Assembly (NCBI GenBank): GCA_964389375.1
Contig: CAYMDP010000045.1
Span: 1 to 22,510, forward strand
Direction: 5' to 3'
Length of the DNA: 22,510 nucleotides
Origin: CAYMDP01 sp964389375
Lineage (GTDB): Bacteria; Bdellovibrionota; Bdellovibrionia; Bdellovibrionales; UBA1609
In this document: piece by piece, positions 7,892 through 14,292 of the stretch
How the letters are laid out: each line of letters starts with the position of its first letter
How positions within the stretch are numbered: the stretch's first letter is position 1
Program-made: the position numbers and the translations under genes
Notes under the pieces: generated by a model
Databases searched by the model: none
What the model was told of the DNA's origin: nothing
What the model saw: only the letters and a program-made list of their open reading frames with translations

Positions 7892-8749
7892 CTAGTTCAA
7901 CAAACGCTGATAAAGGGCATTAACAAAGCGTTTTGCTCCTTCGGGGGCAAAGCGAAAATATAAGGCGGGTTCGATCAGCTCTAACTCCATTAGCCAGAGG
8001 CCATCTTCAATTGGCAGCATATCGACTCGGGCAAAGAGTGGGGTTTCTTTAAGAGCATCAATAGCTTTTTTTGCGAGTGCAGTCTGTTTTGTCGAAGGGG
8101 AGTAGAGCTGAATATCGCCGCCATGTTCTTCTTGGACGCGGTAGTCGTCAGACTTTGGAGTTTTACTAACAGTGTGGCTTAATTCGCCGTTAAAGAAATG
8201 AAAAGACAATTCACCTTTCGAAATTTCGGGCAAGAAGGGTTGGATCAGATAGTCTTTGTTAGAATTTTTTCGAGCGCTCAAAATCTTTTCGATATCCTTA
8301 GGCAGAAAAATCTCGGTCCCATCCGCATTGGCGCCCACCGCAGGCTTTATGATCCAGCGCTCGCGCAGCTTAAAGGGCATAGGCCAATCAACGGGAGTAT
8401 CTTTGGCGGGCGACCACAAAACTGTGGGAATGATTGCTACCCCTGAAGCCTCAAGCTCGAGCAAATAAGATTTATGCGCATTCCAGTGAACCAGATCTAG
8501 GGAGTTATATAAATGGCAGCCAGATTTTTTTATATTGGCGAGCGCCGCAAAAAATTCCTCGAGCCGTTTCGTGTAGTCCCAAGTTGTGCGAATAATTGCA
8601 ACATCATAGTCGCCCCAATTCGCGCCCTCTTGGTCCCAGGCGATTGTATCGACGCGAACGCCAGGTCGATCAAGAAGCGCGGTCACTAAGGATTCTTCTT
8701 TGGCGATAAACCCAGTTAAATCTTTGCAAGTCAGTAGGGCAATTTTCAT
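7892..8749 (-). CDS. ATP-grasp ligase (glutathione-synthetase/DcsG/RimK-like)
   Basis: A 285-aa cytoplasmic ATP-grasp protein. The fold is read from the N-terminal alpha/beta domain (MKIALLTCKD, VAIIRTTWDY), AHKSYLL (K93), RWIIKPAVGANADG (K135, phosphate loop), the hinge LIQPF (169-172), and the metal-binding end RVDMLP...MELELIEP (D243, E255, E257). The ELIEPALYF signature is like the subgroup containing the cyclo-ligase DcsG and other prokaryotic glutathione-synthetase homologues. These form a C-N bond through an acyl-phosphate; the substrate here cannot be told. It starts 45 bp after the anti-sigma gene on the same strand and is probably the third gene of the sigma-factor operon, though its ribosome site is weak. 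It has no close functional partner in the window. Confidence 0.85.
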   Translation of the reverse strand: MKIALLTCKDLTGFIAKEESLVTALLDRPGVRVDTIAWDQEGANWGDYDVAIIRTTWDYTKRLEEFFAALANIKKSGCHLYNSLDLVHWNAHKSYLLELEASGVAIIPTVLWSPAKDTPVDWPMPFKLRERWIIKPAVGANADGTEIFLPKDIEKILSARKNSNKDYLIQPFLPEISKGELSFHFFNGELSHTVSKTPKSDDYRVQEEHGGDIQLYSPSTKQTALAKKAIDALKETPLFARVDMLPIEDGLWLMELELIEPALYFRFAPEGAKRFVNALYQRLLN

Positions 8750-8794
8750 CGCTCAGAAAATAGTGGGAACACTCACAAAAGGCAAGGCTTCTGC

Positions 8795-9436
8795 TTACAG
8801 CCCTGCGGAGGATCCCTTTCGCAGAAAAAGTGCTCCGATAAGTAAACCCAATCCAGCTGTTAGAGCGACGGGGATGCAATGCCAGACGAAGAAATGTAGC
8901 AAATCGTCTTGTGGACAGATAAAGCGTGTGGCCAAGCAGCCTAGGGCTGAGGCCCCGAGGAAGGCAAACACCCCAGTCGCATTTGTTCTTAAGGGAACAG
9001 CTTTCCAAAGCATAAAATATATTAGACCGGCTGGAGGTAGGCTTAAGATCGAAATATTCCTAAGACATTTCCAACCCGTCCCTGCCTGAGACCCCATTCC
9101 GAAAAACAAGAGACCGGTGAAAATGAGAAGCCAGCCGGCAAAAACAATTGTGGGAAGAAAAATATAATGTCGGCTCCGGACGTCAGGGACCGCAAGAAAA
9201 AATGCAGAAATAGAAGTCGTCAAAGACAAAAGTATTAAAAGTGCCACCTGAAAAAGGAAACTCGGCTTTAAAAAAGTAAGGACAACGTCAGACCGCAATC
9301 CAATCTTAAGCGAGACGATCGTTACAAAAGGAATTGTAAAACAAAGCCAAAAAATTGTCCTTAAGATCGGATGGCGAAGGGGCTGAACGGGCCTAAGATT
9401 TTGGGCGAGATCTTGAATAAGAGCTTCAGTTTTCAT
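8795..9436 (-). CDS. nrsF: NrsF-family (DUF1109) membrane anti-sigma factor
   Basis: A 213-aa protein with a short cytoplasmic head (MKTEALIQDLAQNLRPVQPL) and six predicted membrane helices starting at about residue 26. This is the layout of NrsF, the membrane anti-sigma partner of SigF in Caulobacter. The characteristic pieces are GWKCLRNISILSLPPAG (C124) and RFICPQDD (C174). The family's two conserved cysteines are thought to sense metal or oxidative stress; they are 50 residues apart here. The start is set at ATG 9436: it has GGGAG upstream, overlaps the sigma gene end by 11 bases, and gives the normal N-terminus. A longer frame from 9502 only shadows the sigma gene. It should hold the sigma factor at the inner membrane until signalled. 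Confidence 0.92.
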   Translation of the reverse strand: MKTEALIQDLAQNLRPVQPLRHPILRTIFWLCFTIPFVTIVSLKIGLRSDVVLTFLKPSFLFQVALLILLSLTTSISAFFLAVPDVRSRHYIFLPTIVFAGWLLIFTGLLFFGMGSQAGTGWKCLRNISILSLPPAGLIYFMLWKAVPLRTNATGVFAFLGASALGCLATRFICPQDDLLHFFVWHCIPVALTAGLGLLIGALFLRKGSSAGL

Positions 9437-9980
9437 CTTTATTAACTCCCAAGATTTTCCTAAGAGTCTCGTAGCCGCGAAAAGCCGAAACTTTAACGGC
9501 ACTTTTGCTCATCCCTGTTTGGGCGGCAACTTCTGAAACCGAGAAGCCCTGAAGCTTTAGAAGTCCGATAATTAAGCGCTGTTTTTTAGGAAGCATTTTT
9601 ATTTGCTCAAGAATCAAGCTGGCCATAGGTTTACATTCGGCCTTTGCGTCTGCCGGCTCCCGTGGTTCATTTTTCCACGCCTCTTTGATGCGCTCAGTAC
9701 GCAGGCGTTTGCGCGCATGATCAATGATCCGATTTTCGCAAATGGCGTAGATCCAGGGTCCCACAGGTCGGCCCGGTGAATAAGAATGGCGCGCGCGATG
9801 GATAGACAGCAAGGTCTCTTGCAGAATGTCTTCCAAATCAGTTTCGGATGAGGTCCGACTTAATAAAAAATTGTACAATAAAGAAGAGACTTCCCGAAGA
9901 AAGCTTTCATAGGCTTTCGCATGGCCCTGTTGACCGAGTATTAGAAAATCAGAAAGTCTTTTGTCTCGTATTTTGTCCAC
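9426..9980 (-). CDS. sigF: ECF-type RNA polymerase sigma factor, SigF/NrsF class
   Basis: A 184-aa sigma-70-family factor with only regions 2 and 4. Region 2 spans about residues 20-95: YNFLLSRTSSETDLEDILQE, then VGPWIYAICENRIIDHARKR for -10 recognition. Region 4 spans about 115-178: LPKKQRLIIGLLKLQGFSVS and EVAAQTGMSKSAVKVSAFRG, the -35 helix-turn-helix. The start is GTG 9980; GGGG lies about 13 bases upstream. The stop overlaps the anti-sigma ATG, so the two are coupled. A promoter of the class expected for its own product lies upstream at 10021-10048, implying autoregulation. The symbol follows the Caulobacter pair by family resemblance, not proven orthology. Confidence 0.92.
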   Translation of the reverse strand: MDKIRDKRLSDFLILGQQGHAKAYESFLREVSSLLYNFLLSRTSSETDLEDILQETLLSIHRARHSYSPGRPVGPWIYAICENRIIDHARKRLRTERIKEAWKNEPREPADAKAECKPMASLILEQIKMLPKKQRLIIGLLKLQGFSVSEVAAQTGMSKSAVKVSAFRGYETLRKILGVNKDEN

Positions 9981-10020
9981 AATAAAGTCTAAGCCCCTAC
10001 TTACCTAATGCGCTCGAAAT

Positions 10021-10048
10021 AATACGCTCGAAACCGCGCTATGGTTAC
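10021..10048 (-). promoter_or_regulatory. predicted ECF promoter of the sigma/anti-sigma operon
   Basis: On the minus strand GTAACC (10048-10043) is followed by a 16-bp spacer and CGTATT (10026-10021). It has the same spacing and almost the same hexamers as the divergent promoter at 10062-10089. The GTAACC -35 agrees with what I recall for Caulobacter SigF targets. The -10 ends 40 bp before the GTG start. Confidence 0.7.
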
Positions 10049-10061
10049 AAAAAAAATCGAA

Positions 10062-10089
10062 GTAACCAATTTGCCCGTTCTGGCGCATT
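10062..10089 (+). promoter_or_regulatory. predicted ECF promoter of the HAD gene
   Basis: GTAACC (10062-10067), a 16-bp spacer, and CGCATT (10084-10089) lie 40 bp ahead of ATG 10130, predicting a leader of about 34 bases. The mirror arrangement with the sigma-operon promoter, 13 bp apart between the two -35 boxes, makes chance unlikely. Confidence 0.7.
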
Positions 10090-10129
10090 TAAGACATGAA
10101 GTGAATTTAAACCAATACAGAGGTCAATC

Positions 10130-10888
10130 ATGTCAATCCGCCCTGCTTATTTCTTCGCGATCCTATTTTCATTTGGGCTTACTTTAACGGGCTTTCAAGC
10201 AAATGGGGTCGAGAAAAAGGCCCGCATTAAAGCCGTCGCTTTCGACTACTTTGTCATATTTAATCCCAACTCAGTGATCGAGGGGGTGGAGAAAGTGTTT
10301 CCGGGTCGGGGAGAAGAATTCACGAAGTTGTGGCGTAGCAAACAATTTGAATACGGATTTCTTAGATCGATTACTTCGCGCCACTCGGATTTTTTTGAAG
10401 TCACAGGAGAGGCATTAGATTATGCGGTGGCATCACTGCAGTTAAAATTGACAAAAAAGGAGCGACAAGAGCTACTGAATTCTTATTTAAAACTTAAGCC
10501 GTGGCCGGATGCCATTCCGGCCTTAAAGAAGCTGCGTGCTGCCGGAGTGAAGATTATAACGATTGCGAATTTTAGCGAGAAAATGTTGCGCTCCAATGCT
10601 GAGAACGCGGGGATCGCGGATCTGTTTGATTTGCTTTTAAGTACAGAAGTTAACAAAACTTATAAACCGGATCCAAAAGCCTATGCACTTGGTATGGAGA
10701 AGCTAAACCTAAAAAAAAATGAAATCCTTTTTGCCGCTTTTGGAGGTTGGGATGCCTTTGGTGCAAAGAGTTTCGGATATCCAACCTATTGGGTCAACCG
10801 GTTCAATCTGCCTGACGAGCGCTTGGGAATTCAGGCAGATCAAACTTCAAAGGATATCGCAGGCCTCGTGGATTTTGTTCTGAATTAG
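10130..10888 (+). CDS. exported haloacid-dehalogenase-like (type II) HAD hydrolase
   Basis: A 252-aa protein with a signal peptide (about residues 1-26, ILFSFGLTLTGFQANG) and a HAD fold of the L-2-haloacid dehalogenase group. Visible pieces are the nucleophile D39 in VAFDYFVIF, the RSKQFEYGFLRS substrate/arginine motif near 69-80, motif II N147 in IANFSEKM, K179 in YKPDPKAY, and GGWDAFGA with D208. In classic dehalogenases the first motif reads DAYGT and the last SSNxWD; here Thr, Ser and Asn of those motifs are replaced (FVI; AFGGWD). The exact reaction is therefore uncertain although the catalytic Asp, Arg and Lys remain. AGAGG sits ahead of ATG 10130. It is transcribed away from the sigma operon through a matching ECF promoter and is a likely regulon member. 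Confidence 0.85.
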   Translation: MSIRPAYFFAILFSFGLTLTGFQANGVEKKARIKAVAFDYFVIFNPNSVIEGVEKVFPGRGEEFTKLWRSKQFEYGFLRSITSRHSDFFEVTGEALDYAVASLQLKLTKKERQELLNSYLKLKPWPDAIPALKKLRAAGVKIITIANFSEKMLRSNAENAGIADLFDLLLSTEVNKTYKPDPKAYALGMEKLNLKKNEILFAAFGGWDAFGAKSFGYPTYWVNRFNLPDERLGIQADQTSKDIAGLVDFVLN

Positions 10889-11110
10889 AGGATTCGGCAC
10901 TTAGGGCTCTTATGCTCGAAGCCTGCCGTCCAAACACGAACAACAAAATTAGTTGAGTTGTCTCCAACGCTATCCAGGACTACATCTGAACTTCTGGATT
11001 CTAAAACACCCGGCACCCGTATTATGGCGGCCCGCCGAAGTCCGACGCGGGCAGATCGGCTTAAAAAAGCAAGTTCAGCCCCATAGTTTTTACAAACTCT
11101 TCGTATTAAT
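10885..11110 (-). pseudogene. remnant of an MscS-family mechanosensitive channel (C-terminus)
   Basis: The minus-strand frame closing with TAA at 10885-10887 is open for about 70 codons but has no start codon. From about 11052 it reads ARVGLRRAAIIRVPGVLESR followed by VLDSVGDNSTNFVVRVWT. This matches the conserved end of the MscS beta/carboxyl domains, where the family has hPxVL..P.p.v.v..hgdssvnf.vRvWv. Nothing of the membrane helices or the pore helix is present upstream, where other stops occur. It overlaps the end of the HAD gene by four bases, tail to tail. I read it as a decayed channel gene cut off at its 5' side. Confidence 0.6.
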
Positions 11111-11117
11111 TTAAAAA
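11089..11117 (+). promoter_or_regulatory. weak sigma-70-like promoter
   Basis: TTTACA (11089-11094), a 17-bp spacer and TAAAAA (11112-11117) lie upstream of the exported protein at 11184. The spacing is right but the -10 is poor. Confidence 0.3.
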
Positions 11118-11183
11118 TTCAGATCTAGAGGCTAGGTTATGGACAAAATAGTCATGCCCAGAGGGGCCTCAAAGGAGTTCCGA

Positions 11184-11633
11184 ATGCTTAAAAGTCTAAT
11201 CTTACTTTTAGTGACTTCGATTGCGAGCCAGGCCGAATCAAGCCTTCCCACATTTTTTTGTGTGAGCGAGGAACCTCGTGGAGCGATTTATCTGCAACTG
11301 GATGAAGAAAAGCAAAATTCCGTTGGTAGAATGTCTAATCCCTTTACGAGCGATCTCGAGATTTTAAAGCAACTAAACCCTCCACAAGAAGAGTACACAA
11401 AATTAAATGTGTCCCATGTAAAATTATATCGCACGGACAGTGGAAGACCCTTTTGCCCAGAATGCTACGAGTTTAATGCAAGTCCCTATCTTCCCTCAGA
11501 GGACCCCATTGTAATCGAGGCATCAAAGAGTTGGATTTCTAGAGTTGTAATGAAGGATGGATCGAAAGTGCTGATGCTTAAGCACTACGTAGGTTCGGAT
11601 CAACCCTTACAGATGATTTGCGAAAAACTTTAA
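11184..11633 (+). CDS. small exported cysteine-containing protein, unknown
   Basis: A 149-aa protein. The start is chosen at ATG 11184 because AAGGAG lies six bases upstream and it begins directly with a signal peptide (MLKSLILLLVTSIASQA). An ATG at 11139 would add 15 residues that spoil the signal. The mature protein has four cysteines, including a CPEC pair (RPFCPECYEF), which could form a disulfide or bind a metal. Otherwise it is not recognisable. A lipoprotein gene follows after 51 bp on the same strand and may be co-transcribed. Confidence 0.7.
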   Translation: MLKSLILLLVTSIASQAESSLPTFFCVSEEPRGAIYLQLDEEKQNSVGRMSNPFTSDLEILKQLNPPQEEYTKLNVSHVKLYRTDSGRPFCPECYEFNASPYLPSEDPIVIEASKSWISRVVMKDGSKVLMLKHYVGSDQPLQMICEKL

Positions 11634-11684
11634 GACCTTTAGTTTAACAAACTCGTTTGAAAATCGGCAGCAGAAGGGGTGTGT

Positions 11685-12503
11685 ATGAAGCGCAAAAGTT
11701 ATGGAATAATTGGTTTGTTTTTCTTGGTCTTTTTGTCTGTTGCATGCAGCAAAGATTCAGATAGTCCAAAAGGAGCCGGAGGAGATTCTCCAGATAAGCC
11801 ACAACCGCGAAACCGCATTAACTGGGAATCGGTTGCTCCTGAGTATAATCCAAATGTCGGTGAGTTTGATATTCAGGCTCAAGGCGCGGAGAAGATAAAT
11901 CTAGATCTATTTGGATTTGATGATGACGTCGAAGTCGTCTACTCGAAAGATATACCTGAGGGATCTGCGGCACTGAGGGTTTTCACAGTTTGGAAAAAAC
12001 GGTCTTTTGGAGGAAGCCTAGATGTCAGCGCAAAGGGCAATCAACTGAATGTTAGATATACCGGCGGCTACCAGTGTTCGATTGGAATACGAAATGGCCA
12101 GATAACAGACCTCGACGGCGGCTGTATCATTCGCGCCATCCTTTTTCTAAATACAAGCGCCAAAGTTGAAGTTTATAATTTGGGCCAGTTGATCACAAAA
12201 AGATTTATCCCGATGGATAATGAAACCTTCTTTAAAGAACTAAAGGCAGCGAGCTTTGCAGACGACAAATTCACGGTCGTCGAAAACTATCTTCAGTCTT
12301 ACAAGATTACAAAGACGACCCCCTCACTTCAGGCAAAAGACCTTGAAGAGGCGCTTGATCAGTTTTATAGAAGTGCAGAGAAATTCAAAGCCCTTCGCAT
12401 GCTTCATATGTTTGTAGCAGATAGAAATAATCTAGAATCCGTGATCGAGGATCAATTTGGGCATTTTGAGCGGGATGAAGCGCGCCGTATTGTCGGTCTT
12501 TAG
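11685..12503 (+). CDS. lipoprotein of unknown function
   Basis: A 272-aa protein with a lipoprotein signal peptide: KRK, a hydrophobic run, and lipobox LSVAC with the lipidated Cys at 21. A low-complexity linker (SKDSDSPKGAGGDSPDKPQP) follows. ATG 11685 is used because AAGGGG lies 5-10 bases upstream; the GTG at 11679 would leave no room for a ribosome site. The middle (about 60-165) looks like beta strands, with two cysteines about 125 and 140. The C-terminal third is helical (EALDQFYRSAEKFKALRMLH). No family is recognised. It is probably anchored in the outer membrane. Confidence 0.75.
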   Translation: MKRKSYGIIGLFFLVFLSVACSKDSDSPKGAGGDSPDKPQPRNRINWESVAPEYNPNVGEFDIQAQGAEKINLDLFGFDDDVEVVYSKDIPEGSAALRVFTVWKKRSFGGSLDVSAKGNQLNVRYTGGYQCSIGIRNGQITDLDGGCIIRAILFLNTSAKVEVYNLGQLITKRFIPMDNETFFKELKAASFADDKFTVVENYLQSYKITKTTPSLQAKDLEEALDQFYRSAEKFKALRMLHMFVADRNNLESVIEDQFGHFERDEARRIVGL

Positions 12504-12509
12504 CGCGGA

Positions 12510-12532
12510 CGCGGGGACGGGCCAGCCCCGCG
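12510..12532. repeat. GC-rich hairpin, REP-like
   Basis: CGCGGGG (12510-12516) and CCCCGCG (12526-12532) pair perfectly around a 9-base loop, seven bases after the lipoprotein stop. No U-tract follows, so it is either a repeat of the extragenic palindromic type or a weak terminator. Confidence 0.5.
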
Positions 12533-12596
12533 TACCGACTCTGCAATATTTCTGTGTGAACTAATAAAAAGGATGCCGGTCTAGCAAAATGCCGGT

Positions 12597-13166
12597 ATGT
12601 CTTTTGACACGATGGAAGCATTTTTAAACTCGTTCTTATTTGTGTTTTTAAGCGAGATGGGTGACAAGACCCAGCTTCTTGCAATCATTCTTGCCGCAAG
12701 GTTTCGACAGCCCTTCACGATTCTGCTTGGAATAATGATCGCGACAATTCTAAATCATGCCCTTGCGACCTATGTTGGAGTTTTTATCACTCGGGCTATT
12801 TCTGAGGAGTATTTAAGATGGATTTTGGCTCTCACCTTTATCGGCTTTGGGCTTTGGATCTTGAAGCCAGATAAAGAAGAAGAGTTTAAGGACAAACATC
12901 GATGGGGCCCACTTTTGACGACGACGTTTGCATTCTTCTTTGCAGAAATGGGAGATAAAACTCAGTTAGCCACAGTCGCCCTTGCCGCAAATTATATCGA
13001 GCCCGTCCGGGTGACTTTAGGGACGACTTTAGGAATGCTTGCTGCGAATGGGCCTGCAGTTTTTTTGGGTCATAAATTTACAAACAAAATTCCGATGAAG
13101 ATAATACATCGATTCGCCAGTGCACTTTTTATTCTTTTCGGATTGGGAATCCTTGTAGGGCTTTAA
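12597..13166 (+). CDS. TMEM165/GDT1 (UPF0016) family cation transporter
   Basis: A 189-aa, six-helix inner-membrane protein with two homologous halves, each carrying the family motif E-h-G-D-K-T: SEMGDKTQL (E20, D23) and AEMGDKTQL (E117, D120). Bacterial members such as MneA export Mn2+, and eukaryotic ones move Mn2+/Ca2+ against H+; manganese efflux is the best guess here. Length is typical. No good ribosome site precedes ATG 12597. The alternative ATG 12612 (MEAFLNSF) matches the usual family N-terminus, so the start is uncertain by five residues. An 8-bp direct repeat ATGCCGGT (12573-12580, 12589-12596) lies just upstream. No yybP-ykoY manganese riboswitch could be made out in the 93-bp leader. 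Confidence 0.92.
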   Translation: MSFDTMEAFLNSFLFVFLSEMGDKTQLLAIILAARFRQPFTILLGIMIATILNHALATYVGVFITRAISEEYLRWILALTFIGFGLWILKPDKEEEFKDKHRWGPLLTTTFAFFFAEMGDKTQLATVALAANYIEPVRVTLGTTLGMLAANGPAVFLGHKFTNKIPMKIIHRFASALFILFGLGILVGL

Positions 13167-13182
13167 CTAATGCCAAGATTTT

Positions 13183-13698
13183 TTAGCTTCCCGATTTAAC
13201 GGGAAGCTTAACTTGAATACGGATTTCGTCGTCAACTCCGACACCCATGTATTTGATTCCGGTGATTTTAAAATCGGAGAGCTTTAATGGAAAAACCGCC
13301 GTTAGGAAATTGTCTTTGACCGAGTAAGTGCCCTGAACATCTTTTTGAACCCCGCGATAGCGTATACGACCTTTACCTTTTCCGTTTTTCCCAATGGCCT
13401 TAACAAGGATCATCTCGGGATATTTTTGCACTTCTAGATATTTCTCTCTGGCGTGCTTATCCCTTAAAGAAAGTCCGGTGGTAATTCCTTTAAGTTTCAC
13501 AATGACATTTTCGGCCTGTACAGAATCACCTTTTATAATTGCGTGTCCCGTGACATCGGACACCTTGGCCTTAAAATCTCCAGCCGGGGTTAGGGTGACA
13601 TCCGCTTCAGCGCTTCCCCGCGCAGATTGAGCAAATGCAAGATTCGATATAGACCCCATGAAAACAATCAGTAAAATGACTAGCGATTTATTCAGCAT
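13183..13698 (-). CDS. YceI-family periplasmic lipid-binding protein
   Basis: A 171-aa protein with a signal peptide (MLNKSLVILLIVFMGSISNL, cleavage after AFA near 23) and a YceI lipocalin-like barrel. The typical LRDKHAREKYLEVQKYPEM piece (about 78-96) is followed by the strand pattern ending in DDEIRIQVKLPV. YceI proteins bind isoprenoid or quinone-like lipids in the periplasm and are often found beside cytochromes, as here. A sigma-70-like promoter lies upstream at 13748-13776. Its last codons fall in a perfect hairpin, GCTTCCCG/CGGGAAGC (13186-13207), and it ends 16 bp from the convergent transporter gene. Confidence 0.9.
   Translation of the reverse strand: MLNKSLVILLIVFMGSISNLAFAQSARGSAEADVTLTPAGDFKAKVSDVTGHAIIKGDSVQAENVIVKLKGITTGLSLRDKHAREKYLEVQKYPEMILVKAIGKNGKGKGRIRYRGVQKDVQGTYSVKDNFLTAVFPLKLSDFKITGIKYMGVGVDDEIRIQVKLPVKSGS
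13186..13207. repeat. perfect hairpin at the 3' end of the YceI gene
   Basis: GCTTCCCG (13186-13193), loop ATTTAA, CGGGAAGC (13200-13207). It overlaps the final YceI codons between two convergent genes. On the minus strand it is followed by TAAAAAATC, so the U-tract of a normal terminator is missing; on the plus strand a T run precedes it. Confidence 0.5.
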
Positions 13699-13747
13699 TT
13701 ATTCAGATCCTGTTCTTAGGTTTGAGAGGACTCTTTGTAGGTTAAGA

Positions 13748-13776
13748 AGTATTCCGTGCGAAAAACTGAGCGTCAA
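13748..13776 (-). promoter_or_regulatory. sigma-70-like promoter of the YceI gene
   Basis: On the minus strand TTGACG (13776-13771), a 17-bp spacer and AATACT (13753-13748) end 49 bp before the YceI ATG. Each hexamer is close to consensus and the spacing is ideal. Confidence 0.6.
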
Positions 13777-13801
13777 TTGGTTTAAAGAGAGGTTTTTGTT
13801 C

Positions 13802-14191
13802 TTACTCAGAGGCTTCATCGGATTCGGCTCCCGAGGCGATCCAGCTTTCAAGGGCTAAGATCTCGGACTCAGACAGGGGATTTCCTGGGGGCATGCTCCC
13901 ATCTCTGACCCGATCAACCAATAAACTACTTGATGGATCCTCAGGAACAACTCGTCCCCCTGACATTAGGCCAGAGTAACTGGATAGATCATAGGCGCCG
14001 TCGGGAGTACCGCCCGAATGGCAGGCGACACACTTCGGAGTAAATAGAGCAGATTGAAGGTCTGAATAGGTCACATCTTCTGAAATGGAAGAGATTAGAT
14101 GACTGTCGGACTCTCCGACATAGGCACAGTTTTGAAAGGAGAACATCAGCAGTAAAGGGAGCAGAATAAAAAGGGCAGTTTTCGCGTTCAT
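13802..14191 (-). CDS. cytochrome c lipoprotein (planctomycete-type cytochrome domain)
   Basis: A 129-aa protein. The signal peptide ends in FQNC, with C22 as the lipidated residue; this lipobox form is common in Bdellovibrio-type lipoproteins. One class I haem c site is present: CVACH (C54, C57, H58), with SMPPGNPLSESE supplying the likely axial Met at about 100. SDLQSALFTPKCVACHSGG and the final LESWIASGA helix give the typical small cytochrome fold. It should be a membrane-tethered periplasmic electron carrier. A CRP-like palindrome lies about 65 bp upstream. The 102-bp gap to the preceding barrel gene suggests its own promoter. Confidence 0.88.
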   Translation of the reverse strand: MNAKTALFILLPLLLMFSFQNCAYVGESDSHLISSISEDVTYSDLQSALFTPKCVACHSGGTPDGAYDLSSYSGLMSGGRVVPEDPSSSLLVDRVRDGSMPPGNPLSESEILALESWIASGAESDEASE

Positions 14192-14254
14192 AGGTCATTA
14201 TTTATCGGCACCCCGTTTTTAAAGCCTTAGCCTTAAGGACCTATAACCGAGTGC

Positions 14255-14270
14255 TGTGAAATATTTCACC
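14255..14270 (-). promoter_or_regulatory. CRP/FNR-type operator upstream of the cytochrome lipoprotein
   Basis: TGTGA-AATATT-TCACC contains the perfect 14-bp palindrome GTGAAATATTTCAC (14256-14269). It matches TGTGA-N6-TCACA, the CRP-family half-site arrangement, in nine of ten bases. It sits 64-79 bp before the cytochrome ATG, where an activator could act. Confidence 0.5.
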
Positions 14271-14292
14271 TTAGATTCTCAGAATGAGACAA

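Noticed and set aside
7811..7960. 49-codon GTG frame on the plus strand
   Set aside because: It overlaps the repeat and the 3' end of the ATP-grasp gene on the other strand, and its basic composition matches nothing known.
8700..9089. 129-codon plus-strand frame opposite the anti-sigma gene
   Set aside because: It lies antisense to a well-supported six-helix NrsF protein, has no ribosome site, and its composition is that of a shadow frame.
9437..9502. Upstream extension of the anti-sigma gene to 9502
   Set aside because: The extra 22 residues only shadow the end of the sigma factor. ATG 9436 has a ribosome site and the normal family N-terminus.
11139..11183. Earlier ATG for the exported cysteine protein
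   Set aside because: It would place 15 polar residues before the signal peptide, while AAGGAG sits ideally before ATG 11184.
12504..12596. yybP-ykoY manganese riboswitch ahead of the UPF0016 transporter
   Set aside because: Such elements are common before this family, but the 93-bp leader lacks recognisable conserved parts and is mostly a GC-rich hairpin plus an 8-bp repeat.
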